Source: Stieleria varia
GTDB lineage: Bacteria > Planctomycetota > Planctomycetia > Pirellulales > Pirellulaceae
DNA: 64,000 nt
Direction: 5' to 3'
Assembly (NCBI RefSeq): GCF_038443385.1
Contig: NZ_CP151726.1
Span: forward strand, 3,534,001-3,598,000
Below, piece by piece: positions 8,178 through 16,927 of this stretch. A program made the position numbers and the translations under genes. The notes under the pieces are model-generated. The model was given only the letters and a program-made list of their open reading frames with translations. It was not told where the DNA came from and made no database searches. How positions within the stretch are numbered: position 1 is the stretch's first letter; each line of letters begins with the position of its first letter.

Positions 8178-9989
8178 ATGGCTGCACGTTTCAGCGTCGG
8201 TATCGACTTGGGCACAACCAATTCCGTGGTCGCGTATTGTGAACTGGGTGTCGATGAAATCCGCACGCAACCATCCGCAGACGACCCAGCCGCCGGCATT
8301 CAGCTACTGAGGATCCCCCAAGTCATCCAGCCGGGGCAAATCGAGTCCCGTGATTCGTTGCCTTCATTCTTGTACTTGCCGCGTGCGGGCGAAGTCGACG
8401 CGTTGCGAATGCCCGGCGGCGCAGATCCCACGTCTGGAGTCGCCGGCGTCTTCGCGCGATCCCAAGCTGCCGAGAATCCGCAGCGTGTCGTCGTTGCCGC
8501 CAAGAGTTGGCTGTGTCACGGCAGCATCGGACGTACCGATGCGGTCTTGCCTTGGCAATCCGAGCCGGAGGTCCCGAAGGTTTCCGCATACGATTGCACC
8601 CAACGGTTCTTGTCACACCTGGTCGCGGCTTGGGACACACAGCATCCCGATGCTCCGCTGCGAGATCAGCAAGTCGTCTTGACGGTCCCCGCCTCGTTTG
8701 CACCCGCCGCACGAGAGCTGACGCGTCAAGCCGCCGTGTCGGCGGGGCTGCCAGAATCGTTCGTGTTGCTGGAGGAACCCCAGGCAGCGGTCTATCACTG
8801 GTTGGCCGCACAAGGAAACCAGTGGCGCCAAACGCTGAAGCCCGATGACGTGATGTTGGTCGTCGATGTCGGTGGCGGGACGACGGACTTGACGTTGGTC
8901 TCGGTGTCTCAAACCGACGGCGAACTCAACCTCCAGCGGCTCGCCGTTGGCAATCACCTATTGCTCGGCGGCGACAACATGGACCTTGCCCTTGCGCACT
9001 TCGCCAGCACGCGTTTTGCAGAACAAGGACACGACTTGGATCCCTGGCAAGGCGTTTCGCTGTGGCATGCATGCCGCGACGCCAAAGAATCTTTGCTGTC
9101 CAGCGACGGTGCCGACGAGCAAACGATTTCGGTGCTCGGGCGTGGCAGTTCGCTGATCGGCGGTACCGTTTCGACGAAGTTGACTCAGGCGGAAACGCGT
9201 CAGTTGGTTGTCGAAGGATTCTTTCCGCACTGTGATGCTTCGACGCGTCCAGAAAACAATAGCACCTCCGGATTTCAAGACATCGGACTGCCGTATGAAT
9301 CGGACCCGGCGATCACGAAACACGTCGCAGCGTTCTTGTCCAATCAATCCGTCGGTGATTCTGAGCATCCCGTTCGGCCGACGCACTTGTTGTTCAACGG
9401 GGGTGTATTCCAAAGCGAAACGCTGCGCAACCGCATGGCCGAAACGATCCAAAGCTGGTGCGAGGCACCGCCGACGGTCCTCGGCGGCCCCGAAGACTTG
9501 GACACCGCGGTCGCCGTCGGGGCTGCGTTCTACGGATGGAGCAAATCAAACGGCGGAATTCGCATCCGTGGCGGAACGGCTCGGTCGTACTACGTCGGCA
9601 TCGAGACGGCCGGGCTAGCCATCCCCGGCGCACCACGTCCCTTGCGTGCCGTATGCGTTGCCCCACGCGGAATGGAAGAAGGAACCGAAGCCGAAGTCCC
9701 AGGCAATCAAGTCGGCGTGGTCGTTGGCAAGCCCGCGAAGTTCCGTTTCTTTGCTTCGTCGGTCCGCGCAGACGACGTCGGCACTCAATTGTCTCGCTGG
9801 ACCGCTGATGAATTGGTCGAGATCGAGCCGATCACGATCGAATTGTCCACGGAGTCAGCCGACGGAGAGTCGTTCGTGCCGGTTCAGTTCCACAGTCGCA
9901 TCACCGAGTTGGGCATGTTCGAGCTTTGGTGCCACAGCACACGCAACGACGAAAAGTGGAAAATGGAGTTCAACGCCCGCGAGTCCTGA
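8178..9989 (+). CDS. Hsp70 family (DnaK-like) protein
   Basis: This is a 603-residue Hsp70 homologue. The ATPase domain shows the phosphate-1 loop GIDLGTTNS at residues 8-16, the phosphate-2 loop VVDVGGGTTDLTLV near 230-243 and the adenosine-site segment LLFNGGVFQS near 405. The C-terminal part diverges from DnaK and is shorter than a canonical substrate-binding domain. An aggagt-like site lies upstream of the ATG (gtaagaaaacATG). It is co-directional with DUF2760, 34 bases apart, and probably forms an operon. The second Hsp70 that often follows in planctomycetes is absent. Confidence 0.92.
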   Translation: MAARFSVGIDLGTTNSVVAYCELGVDEIRTQPSADDPAAGIQLLRIPQVIQPGQIESRDSLPSFLYLPRAGEVDALRMPGGADPTSGVAGVFARSQAAENPQRVVVAAKSWLCHGSIGRTDAVLPWQSEPEVPKVSAYDCTQRFLSHLVAAWDTQHPDAPLRDQQVVLTVPASFAPAARELTRQAAVSAGLPESFVLLEEPQAAVYHWLAAQGNQWRQTLKPDDVMLVVDVGGGTTDLTLVSVSQTDGELNLQRLAVGNHLLLGGDNMDLALAHFASTRFAEQGHDLDPWQGVSLWHACRDAKESLLSSDGADEQTISVLGRGSSLIGGTVSTKLTQAETRQLVVEGFFPHCDASTRPENNSTSGFQDIGLPYESDPAITKHVAAFLSNQSVGDSEHPVRPTHLLFNGGVFQSETLRNRMAETIQSWCEAPPTVLGGPEDLDTAVAVGAAFYGWSKSNGGIRIRGGTARSYYVGIETAGLAIPGAPRPLRAVCVAPRGMEEGTEAEVPGNQVGVVVGKPAKFRFFASSVRADDVGTQLSRWTADELVEIEPITIELSTESADGESFVPVQFHSRITELGMFELWCHSTRNDEKWKMEFNARES

Positions 9990-10047
9990 CGTCGCGGGCG
10001 GAGTATCAAACCACGTAGCCGAGCCTCTCGGGACGTGTGATCTATAT

Positions 10048-10225
10048 GTTAGCTCCGGTAGCTGCGAAGCAGCGACAGCATACAGCCTGGGGCGCGAGCC
10101 CCAGGTGAATACCCGACGCCGCCAACAAGCCGCGGAGCGGCGACAGATTGCATCCGGACCACCGCGTGCTGTGGGCTACACCAAACGTTCTATGCTGTCG
10201 CTGCTCCGCAGCTATCGCAGCTAAC
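10048..10225. repeat. 178-bp element with 35-base inverted ends
   Basis: The arms at 10048-10082 (GTTAGCTCCGGTAGCTGCGA...) and 10191-10225 (...GCAGCTATCGCAGCTAAC) are near-perfect inverted repeats. A central CCTGGGGCGCGAGCCCCAGG hairpin lies at about 10087-10106. The element is non-coding and resembles a MITE. More GC-rich palindromes follow to 10260, so 9990-10370 holds repeats only. Confidence 0.7.
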
Positions 10226-10370
10226 CCGGGGTGCGCTGGTTTCGCCGCGACCCCGGGCTATGTTGTTAAACCACTTCGTGGTCGGTTTGGAGAATAAGCG
10301 TGCTGTCTCGTTGCCAAAATCACGCGGAGCGATGATTGCTACGTGGATTTCGCGACACTTATTTTCCGCG

Positions 10371-11726
10371 TCACACTTCGCGTGACTTGCGGCTCATCAA
10401 CGCGTTGGCTTGCTCGTCGTCGATGAACTGTTCGGACTTTGGATCCCACTTCAGCTCACGACCAAGCATCAGAGCGATGTTGCACAAGTGGCAGGACGTC
10501 ATCGTGCGATGGTGCGACCAAACGTCGGAGATCGGTTTGCTGCGATCCTCGATGCAATCAAAGAAATTCTTCATGTGGTTGCCGGGCTTCTTACCTTTGC
10601 ACAATTCGACGATTCGCTCCTCAATCTCCTTGCGGAAATCCTCGGCACTCTCGCCTTTCATTTCATCAATCAGCTTGCCTTCCAGCTTGCCGCGATTGAC
10701 AAAGATCCGTCCCTCTTCTCCTTCGAACAAAATCCCATTGGGGAAATCAATATTCGTGCCTTCGCGTTTGTAGTGATGATTGACGTTCATCACCGACCCG
10801 TTGTCGAATGTCAAGTCGATACTGAACTCGGTCGCTGTGTTGAATCCGTTGGGTAGTTTGGCTTCGCCATTCAAAAAAGCGTTCCAGTTGAAATCGCTCG
10901 GCACGATCTTGGGAAACTTGCCTGTCCCTGCGACCTTGACCGGTCCGGTCTCGCCGGGTGAAAGAGCCCACTGGGCGATGTCGATGTGGTGAGCTCCCCA
11001 ATCGGTCATCTTGCCGCCGGAGTACTCAAAGTACCAGCGGAATTCTCGACGACGCTCTTTGCAATAGTCTGCTTCGGGTGCAGGACCGACCCAAAGATTC
11101 CAATCCAGGTCCTGCGGAGCTTCGGTGTACTCAAAGGGTCCGCTTCCCGGGGCACCGCCGATCGCGACGTATGCATTCACGTTCTTTCCCAGTCGACCGC
11201 TTTGCACGATTGCGATGGCGGTCAAGAACTTGTCCGCAGTGCTTCGTTGCTGAGTCCCGACTTGGAATACACGTCCGGTTTCCTCGACGACCTTTCGAAT
11301 CTGTTTGCCTTCGTCGATCGTCAGTGTCAGCGGTTTTTCACAGTAGACGTCCGCGCCTGCTTTCAAGCATGCGATCGCGATCGGAACGTGCCAGTGATCA
11401 GGCGTCCCGATCGTTACCACGTCGGGTTTCTCCTTTTCCAGCATCTCACGATAATCGCGATACGTGTTCAGCTTGCCGCCAAAATCCTTGTTGAACGCAG
11501 CCGTGTGAACGTCATCGACATCACAGACGGCAACCATGTTCGCATGGCGAGCAGCATCTCTGGCGATCTGGCCACCTCGGTTGTAGCGGCCACGAGGACC
11601 ACCAACGCCGATCGCTGCGAGACGAAGTTTTTTTGAGTCGTCCGCGCCGACAGTGGTTTGGGAAATGGCGGCGACCGAACCGGCGACAGCGGTGGTCTTG
11701 AGGAAGTTACGACGTGACGGTTTCAT
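10371..11726 (-). CDS. Tat-exported Gfo/Idh/MocA family oxidoreductase
   Basis: This is a 451-residue NAD(P)-dependent oxidoreductase. It starts with a twin-arginine leader (MKPSRRNFLKTTAVAGS) and a cleavable signal. A Rossmann-fold segment follows (LRLAAIGVGGPRGRYNRGG). The family Lys motif is present as CEKPLTLTIDEGKQ, and the C-terminal domain carries DWGAHHIDIAQW, which supplies the usual catalytic His. The ATG at 11726 is chosen because it directly precedes the Tat motif. The substrate is likely a sugar or inositol derivative in the periplasm, but nothing here fixes it. The gene stands alone. Confidence 0.92.
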   Translation of the reverse strand: MKPSRRNFLKTTAVAGSVAAISQTTVGADDSKKLRLAAIGVGGPRGRYNRGGQIARDAARHANMVAVCDVDDVHTAAFNKDFGGKLNTYRDYREMLEKEKPDVVTIGTPDHWHVPIAIACLKAGADVYCEKPLTLTIDEGKQIRKVVEETGRVFQVGTQQRSTADKFLTAIAIVQSGRLGKNVNAYVAIGGAPGSGPFEYTEAPQDLDWNLWVGPAPEADYCKERRREFRWYFEYSGGKMTDWGAHHIDIAQWALSPGETGPVKVAGTGKFPKIVPSDFNWNAFLNGEAKLPNGFNTATEFSIDLTFDNGSVMNVNHHYKREGTNIDFPNGILFEGEEGRIFVNRGKLEGKLIDEMKGESAEDFRKEIEERIVELCKGKKPGNHMKNFFDCIEDRSKPISDVWSHHRTMTSCHLCNIALMLGRELKWDPKSEQFIDDEQANALMSRKSREV

Positions 11727-11840
11727 GGATGACTCCAAACAAAACAAGGAAACGGTGGGGAAGTCGACAGGGGGGATTCGCCCGGCGTCCCGATCCACAG
11801 AACTCGGATGGAGTTCATCACGGCCGGCTGAGCGAAGACA

Positions 11841-11981
11841 CTAGTGCTGCGATTTTTAATTGACTTGGTTGGCAACGATACAAATACCAGCACGAAGCGC
11901 AAGCGAGTGAACAAAACGCCGTGAATCACTCGCTTGCGCTTCGTGCTGGTATCAATGCTCAACTCGCGATCTTGGCACTAG
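11841..11981. repeat. CTAG-ended palindromic element (family A)
   Basis: The element begins CTAGTGC and ends GGCACTAG. Its core is a long hairpin: ACCAGCACGAAGCGCAAGCG with the inverse CGCTTGCGCTTCGTGCTGGT, then ACTCGCGATCTTGG toward the right end. Related copies lie at 25422-25561, 45818-45975 and, as core only, 16812-16872. It is non-coding and MITE-like. Confidence 0.8.
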
Positions 11982-12327
11982 TCTAACCGACTGGGAAACG
12001 GCGATTGTGCGTCGGCGTCCCGTTTTCTCCCTTCGCTTGTGCATTTCCGAGCGACCACCTGATGATCGTGATAGCGAGTACGATAGGAGCCGTTTCGCTC
12101 CGTCCCCAATCACTCCTTCAGCAAGCCCCCGCCATGCCGCTTGATCCCCGACTGCAGAAGCTATTTTTTCTAGGTGATCTGGTGGTGTACCAATACCCAG
12201 GATCAGCAAAAAAATGGGTTCGTCTGGGTGATGCATTCGGGCAGACAATGCTCGTGCTCCACAATGAGTCGTCCGCAACACGAAACCCAGCGAGCAAACA
12301 AGTCAATCCTCGGAAAGGAAACCGGCC
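11982..12327. other. Intergenic region, no supported gene
   Basis: A plus-strand open frame covers much of this stretch but shows no conserved pattern, and its end overlaps the start of the following gene. A GGAAAGG-type site lies just before the ATG at 12328. This region probably carries the promoter and leader of the cytochrome operon, though I cannot place -35/-10 elements. Confidence 0.45.
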
Positions 12328-15132
12328 ATGAATCGGTTTGTTTCAGTCACCTGTATTGTGATCGTGATGTCCGCCGCCGGTAGTGTCCATTGTCCGTCGG
12401 CAAATGCGCAGTCGCTGACTCAGACTCTCAAGTCCGAATCGCTCGACACGCTGACTCGGGAGGCGCGAGAAAAAGGAAACGCGATTCGTGGTGCGATCCT
12501 ATTCACTCAGCAAAACCTTGCATGTACGAAATGCCACGGACCGGGGGTTGACGGAAAACGCTTTGCACCCGATCTGACGGTCATGCCAGACGACGTGACG
12601 GACGCCCATCTGGTTGAATCTTTATTGTTACCCTCCAAAACAATCCGAAAGGGCTATGAGTCGATCACGGTGTTGACCAATGCGGGCAAAGTGGTCACGG
12701 GCAGATTGATGGAGCAAGACGCAGACAGCGTGACCTTGCAAGTGCCATCGTTCGAGTTGCCGCGGATCACGATCAACCGAGACGACATCGATACGATTTC
12801 ACCCAATATCATCTCGCCGATGCCCGACAACTTGATGGATCAGGTCAAGGATCGTTCGCAGTTCCTGGACCTGGTTCGATATCTGATGGAGCTGAATGAA
12901 ACGAAACGAAAAGACGTGGCTGTTGCGAAATCCGCATCCCATCAGTCGATTCGCCCAGAGCTTTTCGGCGAAGTCCTAATCAAAGAGTTCAACTGCGCCG
13001 CGTGTCATTCAGATGATGCCGCTCAGAGTCAGTTGACGGCCAAGTCGGCTCCTTTGCTTTCGTGGTCCGCAGGCAGGATTTCACCCGAGCATTTAGCGCG
13101 GTTCATCGCGGACCCCTTGCATGTCAAACCCGGCACAACGATGCCAGATGTGATGCGGTCTCTCAATGACGACGAACGTCAAGCCGCAGCGACCGAAATC
13201 ACCCACTATTTGGTCTCTCTCAGTGATCGCTCATTCGCAACGACACCCGTCGATGCAGCGGCTGCCCAACGCGGTGGCGAACTGTTCCACACCGTCGGTT
13301 GCGTGGCCTGCCATTCTCCTCGCGATGAATCACACGTCGAAACGCTAGCCGAAAGCTCGGTTCCCCTGGGGCCGATCGCGGACAAGTACAGCACCTCCGG
13401 ACTGGTTGAGTTCTTGAAGGACCCGCTGCAGTCCAGGCCCTCCGGCAGAATGCCACAGATGAAGCTGACCCATTGGGAAGCAACTGACATCGCCAACTAC
13501 TTGATGAGCGACCACGACGAACAGGGCGCCCGATCGGAAAGCTCATTTGACCTGAACCAAAGCCTCGCGAAAGCCGGCAAAACCCGGTTCGATAAACTCC
13601 GTTGCGCTGCGTGTCACTCAAGTCCAGGTCACTCAAGTCCAAGTTCTGGTGCGAAGCCTACTTCGTTGCCGTTGGCGGAAGTCAACCGGAATAATGGATG
13701 CCTGTCGGGCCAATCCGGTCCGTGGCCGATGTTCGATCTTTCTCCAGATCAAACCGCCGCCATTCAATCCGCTTTGGACAACCCACAACGCAAGTTGAGC
13801 ACGCCCGATCAAGTTGCCGTGACGCTCACCGCGTTTCGATGCGTGAACTGTCATCAGCGAGGCGAATTGGGCGGCGTGTCCGATGAACGCAATCCGCATT
13901 TCCAAACGGCCGATCCGAACCTTGGACCGCAAGGACGCATTCCTCCGACATTGACCGGCATTGGCGCGAAACTCAATCCACAGTGGATGCGTCAGGTCTT
14001 GGCCAGTGGTCGTGCGATTCGACCGTACGTGCTGACGCGAATGCCACAGTTCGGAATCAACAATGTGGCTCATCTCGTCGATGACTTCGCCGAAACCGAC
14101 CAACTGCCGGAAGTGCAGTACGCCGATTTTCAAGACGAAACAGAAATCAAGAAAGTCGGCACCGAGCTGGTCGGCACCAGCGGACTCAACTGCATCGTAT
14201 GCCACACGTTTCAACTGCAGAAGTCAGCCAACATGCCAGCCGTCGATCTCACGGAGATGGCAGAACGTCTGCAAAAGAAATGGTTCTACCACTATATGCG
14301 TGATCCCCAACGACTGAGCCCCAACACGATCATGCCTTCCTTTTGGCCCGGCGGGCGCTCTCTACGGGCTGACATTCTCGACGGTGATACCAATCTGCAG
14401 ATCGAAGCCGTCTGGCAGTACTTGCTCGATGGTCGACAAGCACGAACGCCACGGGGCCTGATCAATGAACCTCTGGAACTGCTGGCAACCGACGAAGCCG
14501 TGATGTTGCGACGCAGCTATCCAGGCATCGGCAAACGCGGAATCGGTGTCGGATACCCGCTCGGAGTGAACATCGCGTTCGATGCCGAACAAATGCGGCT
14601 AGCGATGATTTGGAAAGGAAAATTTGCTGACCCAGGTGGCGTGTGGCGCAGCCAAGGTCATGGCAACGTCCGCCCACTGGGTGACAGCTTGATGAACTTT
14701 GCAAAAGGCCCTGACCTGGACGATGCGGAACGCCCCTGGCAAGTGGACGAGCAACGCCCACCCGATCACCATTTCGGCGGCTACTCACTCGACGAAAAGA
14801 TGCGTCCCGAGTTCCGTTACCGTTTCGCAGAAGTTGACGTTCACGATCGATTCGTTGACACCGTTGATGAGGCATCGGGTCAGCCCTACCTACGACGTGT
14901 GGTGTCGCTAACGGCAAAGTCTGCTCGTGGTGGACTTGCTTTCCGAGCGGCTTCTGGCAAGTCGATCGTTCAAGTAGACGAGCGAAAGTTCCGAGTGGAC
15001 GATCGGCTGACGGTTCAGATCGATCAGGACCATGATGGAAAGATCGCCGAAACAACGGACGGCCAACAACTCACCATCCCGCTTGCAATCGAACAGTCGC
15101 CCACGGAATTGACATTGGAATACCGATGGTAA
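12328..15132 (+). CDS. Secreted multi-heme c-type cytochrome (Pirellula-type heme-binding)
   Basis: This is a 934-residue exported protein with signal peptide MNRFVSVTCIVIVMSAAGS. It has six CxxCH heme-attachment motifs, at residues 66 (CTKCH), about 223 (CAACH), 325 (CVACH), 426 (CAACH), 505 (CVNCH) and 622 (CIVCH). The first lies in a heme-binding domain of the Pirellula/Verrucomicrobium type, with LLLPSKTIRKGYES and a VVTGRL segment. The C-terminal 250 residues are a beta-rich domain without hemes. It overlaps or abuts the downstream propeller gene (ATGGTAA), so the two are probably co-translated and act as an electron-accepting partner and a dehydrogenase-like protein. Confidence 0.88.
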   Translation: MNRFVSVTCIVIVMSAAGSVHCPSANAQSLTQTLKSESLDTLTREAREKGNAIRGAILFTQQNLACTKCHGPGVDGKRFAPDLTVMPDDVTDAHLVESLLLPSKTIRKGYESITVLTNAGKVVTGRLMEQDADSVTLQVPSFELPRITINRDDIDTISPNIISPMPDNLMDQVKDRSQFLDLVRYLMELNETKRKDVAVAKSASHQSIRPELFGEVLIKEFNCAACHSDDAAQSQLTAKSAPLLSWSAGRISPEHLARFIADPLHVKPGTTMPDVMRSLNDDERQAAATEITHYLVSLSDRSFATTPVDAAAAQRGGELFHTVGCVACHSPRDESHVETLAESSVPLGPIADKYSTSGLVEFLKDPLQSRPSGRMPQMKLTHWEATDIANYLMSDHDEQGARSESSFDLNQSLAKAGKTRFDKLRCAACHSSPGHSSPSSGAKPTSLPLAEVNRNNGCLSGQSGPWPMFDLSPDQTAAIQSALDNPQRKLSTPDQVAVTLTAFRCVNCHQRGELGGVSDERNPHFQTADPNLGPQGRIPPTLTGIGAKLNPQWMRQVLASGRAIRPYVLTRMPQFGINNVAHLVDDFAETDQLPEVQYADFQDETEIKKVGTELVGTSGLNCIVCHTFQLQKSANMPAVDLTEMAERLQKKWFYHYMRDPQRLSPNTIMPSFWPGGRSLRADILDGDTNLQIEAVWQYLLDGRQARTPRGLINEPLELLATDEAVMLRRSYPGIGKRGIGVGYPLGVNIAFDAEQMRLAMIWKGKFADPGGVWRSQGHGNVRPLGDSLMNFAKGPDLDDAERPWQVDEQRPPDHHFGGYSLDEKMRPEFRYRFAEVDVHDRFVDTVDEASGQPYLRRVVSLTAKSARGGLAFRAASGKSIVQVDERKFRVDDRLTVQIDQDHDGKIAETTDGQQLTIPLAIEQSPTELTLEYRW

Positions 15133-15140
15133 ACACGACC

Positions 15141-16634
15141 ATGAAGAAATTTTTTTCACTTTGCATCGCGATTGCCTTCATCGGCGCTCACCTGCTGGCT
15201 AGCTGCCATGCGGAAACGCTTGGCGAGTACTGGGGAACGGCGGAGGAGGAAGCGAAGTACTATCGAATCGTCGAGGTTCCCTTTCCCGATGGCATGGCAT
15301 TGGAAGCCGGATGCTTCGACGTCCTGCCCGACAACCGCTTGGCCATCGGCACCCGGCGAGGCGAAATCTTTCTCGTCGACGGTGCGTTTGACGAGAACCC
15401 CAAAACGACGTTTCATCAATATGCCGCCGGACTAGACGAAGTCATGGGGATCTCATTCCACGACGACGCGTTCACGGTGACTCAACAGACCGAAGTCACA
15501 CGAATCAAGGACACGAACGGCGATGGACGTGCGGATGATTTCCAAACGCTCAGCGACGCTTGGGGGTTTCGTCACTATCACGAGTTCGCATTCGGTTCGA
15601 AACCCGATGCGGACGGGAACACTTGGGTCGCTCTCTGTCTATCTGAGTCCTATCGCTCCAAAGTTCCCTTTCGTGGCTGGTGTGTGAAAGTCACTGCCGA
15701 TGGAGAAACGAACCCCGTTTGCAGCGGCATCCGGAGTCCTTGCGGCATCGGACCCAACGAACACGGCGTAATGTTTTATGCCGAAAGCCAAGGACCATGG
15801 AACGGATCGTGTTCGCTGAAAGTACTACAGCCCGGCGGTTTCATGGGACATCCCGTGAGCTTCAATTGGTATCCTCTGGCACCCGAAATGGGACCAGCGC
15901 CGACCGAACCCAACACGCGATCCAGACTAGAGCTGGAACGCAAGCGGGTTCCGCAACTCGTTCCCTACGCGGTCGTGTTTCCGTACATCAAGATGGGGCG
16001 ATCCATTTCAGGCTTCACTGTCGATCACACCGGTGGAAAATTCGGACCCTTTGAAAATCAAATCTTCATCGGCGACTTCAGCCTCAGCGTGATGATGCGA
16101 GCCACCACGGAACAAGTCAACGGCGTCTGGCAGGGCGCTTGCTATCCGTTTCGCGAAGGTCTCGCCACGGGCTTGCTAGCCTGCCAGTTCACGCCCCAAG
16201 GAGACTTGATCGTCGGCGGGACGAACCGAGGCTGGCCGGTGCGTGGCCCGCGTCCTTACGCACTGCAGCGACTTGACTGGACCGGAAAGATGCCCTTCGA
16301 AGTCAAAGAGATCAACGCCCGGTCGGATGGTTTTCAGGTCACATTCACGAAGCCGGTTGATCCGACCGTTGCCGCTGATCCGGCAAGCTACGTTTTGTCG
16401 ACGTTCACTCACATCTATCAGCAAGGCTACGGCAGCCCAGAAGTCGACCAGACGACGCCGAGGGTTTCCGCAGCAACGGTTTCAGACGATGGTCTCAGCG
16501 TTCGATTGCGAATCGATGGTCTGGTCCAGGGCCACGTCCACGAGTTCGACTTTGCCAAGTTGCGATCTGCAGAAAGCAGTCCACTCCTTCATGCAAACGC
16601 CTACTACACTCTCAACGAAATCCCCCACGACTGA
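15141..16634 (+). CDS. PVC-type beta-propeller (membrane-bound dehydrogenase-like) protein
   Basis: This exported protein of about 497 residues has signal peptide MKKFFSLCIAIAFIGAHLLA, with a Cys in LLASC that might be a lipobox. The propeller contains FDVLPDNRLAIGTRRGEIFLV, an EF-hand-like DTNGDGRADDF loop and GDLIVGGTNRGW. This matches the N-terminal domain family of Pirellula/Verrucomicrobium proteins usually fused to a cytochrome. A beta-sandwich follows from about residue 400. The start at 15141 is preferred; an in-frame ATG at 15126 overlaps the upstream stop. The fusion partner is here the separate upstream gene. The substrate is unknown, probably a sugar-related alcohol or aldehyde. 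Confidence 0.82.
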   Translation: MKKFFSLCIAIAFIGAHLLASCHAETLGEYWGTAEEEAKYYRIVEVPFPDGMALEAGCFDVLPDNRLAIGTRRGEIFLVDGAFDENPKTTFHQYAAGLDEVMGISFHDDAFTVTQQTEVTRIKDTNGDGRADDFQTLSDAWGFRHYHEFAFGSKPDADGNTWVALCLSESYRSKVPFRGWCVKVTADGETNPVCSGIRSPCGIGPNEHGVMFYAESQGPWNGSCSLKVLQPGGFMGHPVSFNWYPLAPEMGPAPTEPNTRSRLELERKRVPQLVPYAVVFPYIKMGRSISGFTVDHTGGKFGPFENQIFIGDFSLSVMMRATTEQVNGVWQGACYPFREGLATGLLACQFTPQGDLIVGGTNRGWPVRGPRPYALQRLDWTGKMPFEVKEINARSDGFQVTFTKPVDPTVAADPASYVLSTFTHIYQQGYGSPEVDQTTPRVSAATVSDDGLSVRLRIDGLVQGHVHEFDFAKLRSAESSPLLHANAYYTLNEIPHD

Positions 16635-16680
16635 TTTGGGCTGTTATCCAGGTTCAGGGAGTTCAGGGCGTAGGACACCA

Positions 16681-16780
16681 CCAAACGCCGTGAGCCGCGA
16701 CGCGTAAGCGGCCGGGTCTCTCTCCATCCCACGATACCTTTCACCTGCCGCCACCCGTTGCCTTACGGCCAGCGGCTCAG
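16681..16780. repeat. Palindromic repeat family B, copy 1
   Basis: The left arm CGTGAGCCGCGACGCGTAAG pairs with the right arm CTTACGGCCAGCGGCTCA across about 100 bases. A second copy with the same left arm lies at 22338-22436. It is non-coding. Confidence 0.7.
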
Positions 16781-16811
16781 GCAACGCTGTGAAGCATTCT
16801 AACTGTTAAAA

Positions 16812-16872
16812 TACTAGCACGAAGCGCGAGCGAGTGAGTCGTAAGTCCACTCCCTTGCGCGTCGTGCTGGTA
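16812..16872. repeat. Family A core hairpin
   Basis: This is the core of the family A palindrome only: CTAGCACGAAGCGCGAGCG and its imperfect inverse CCTTGCGCGTCGTGCTGGTA. The outer CTAGTGCC ends are missing, so it is a truncated or solo copy. It lies between convergent genes and might double as a transcript end. Confidence 0.65.
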
Positions 16873-16927
16873 TGTCCCGCGTTACAACAAACAAAATGTT
16901 TCAAAGCGTCGACTGCTTACGTTAAAT

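Noticed and set aside
12005..12331. 108-residue plus-strand open frame before the cytochrome gene
   Set aside because: No conserved motif or ribosome site, and it overlaps the downstream start.
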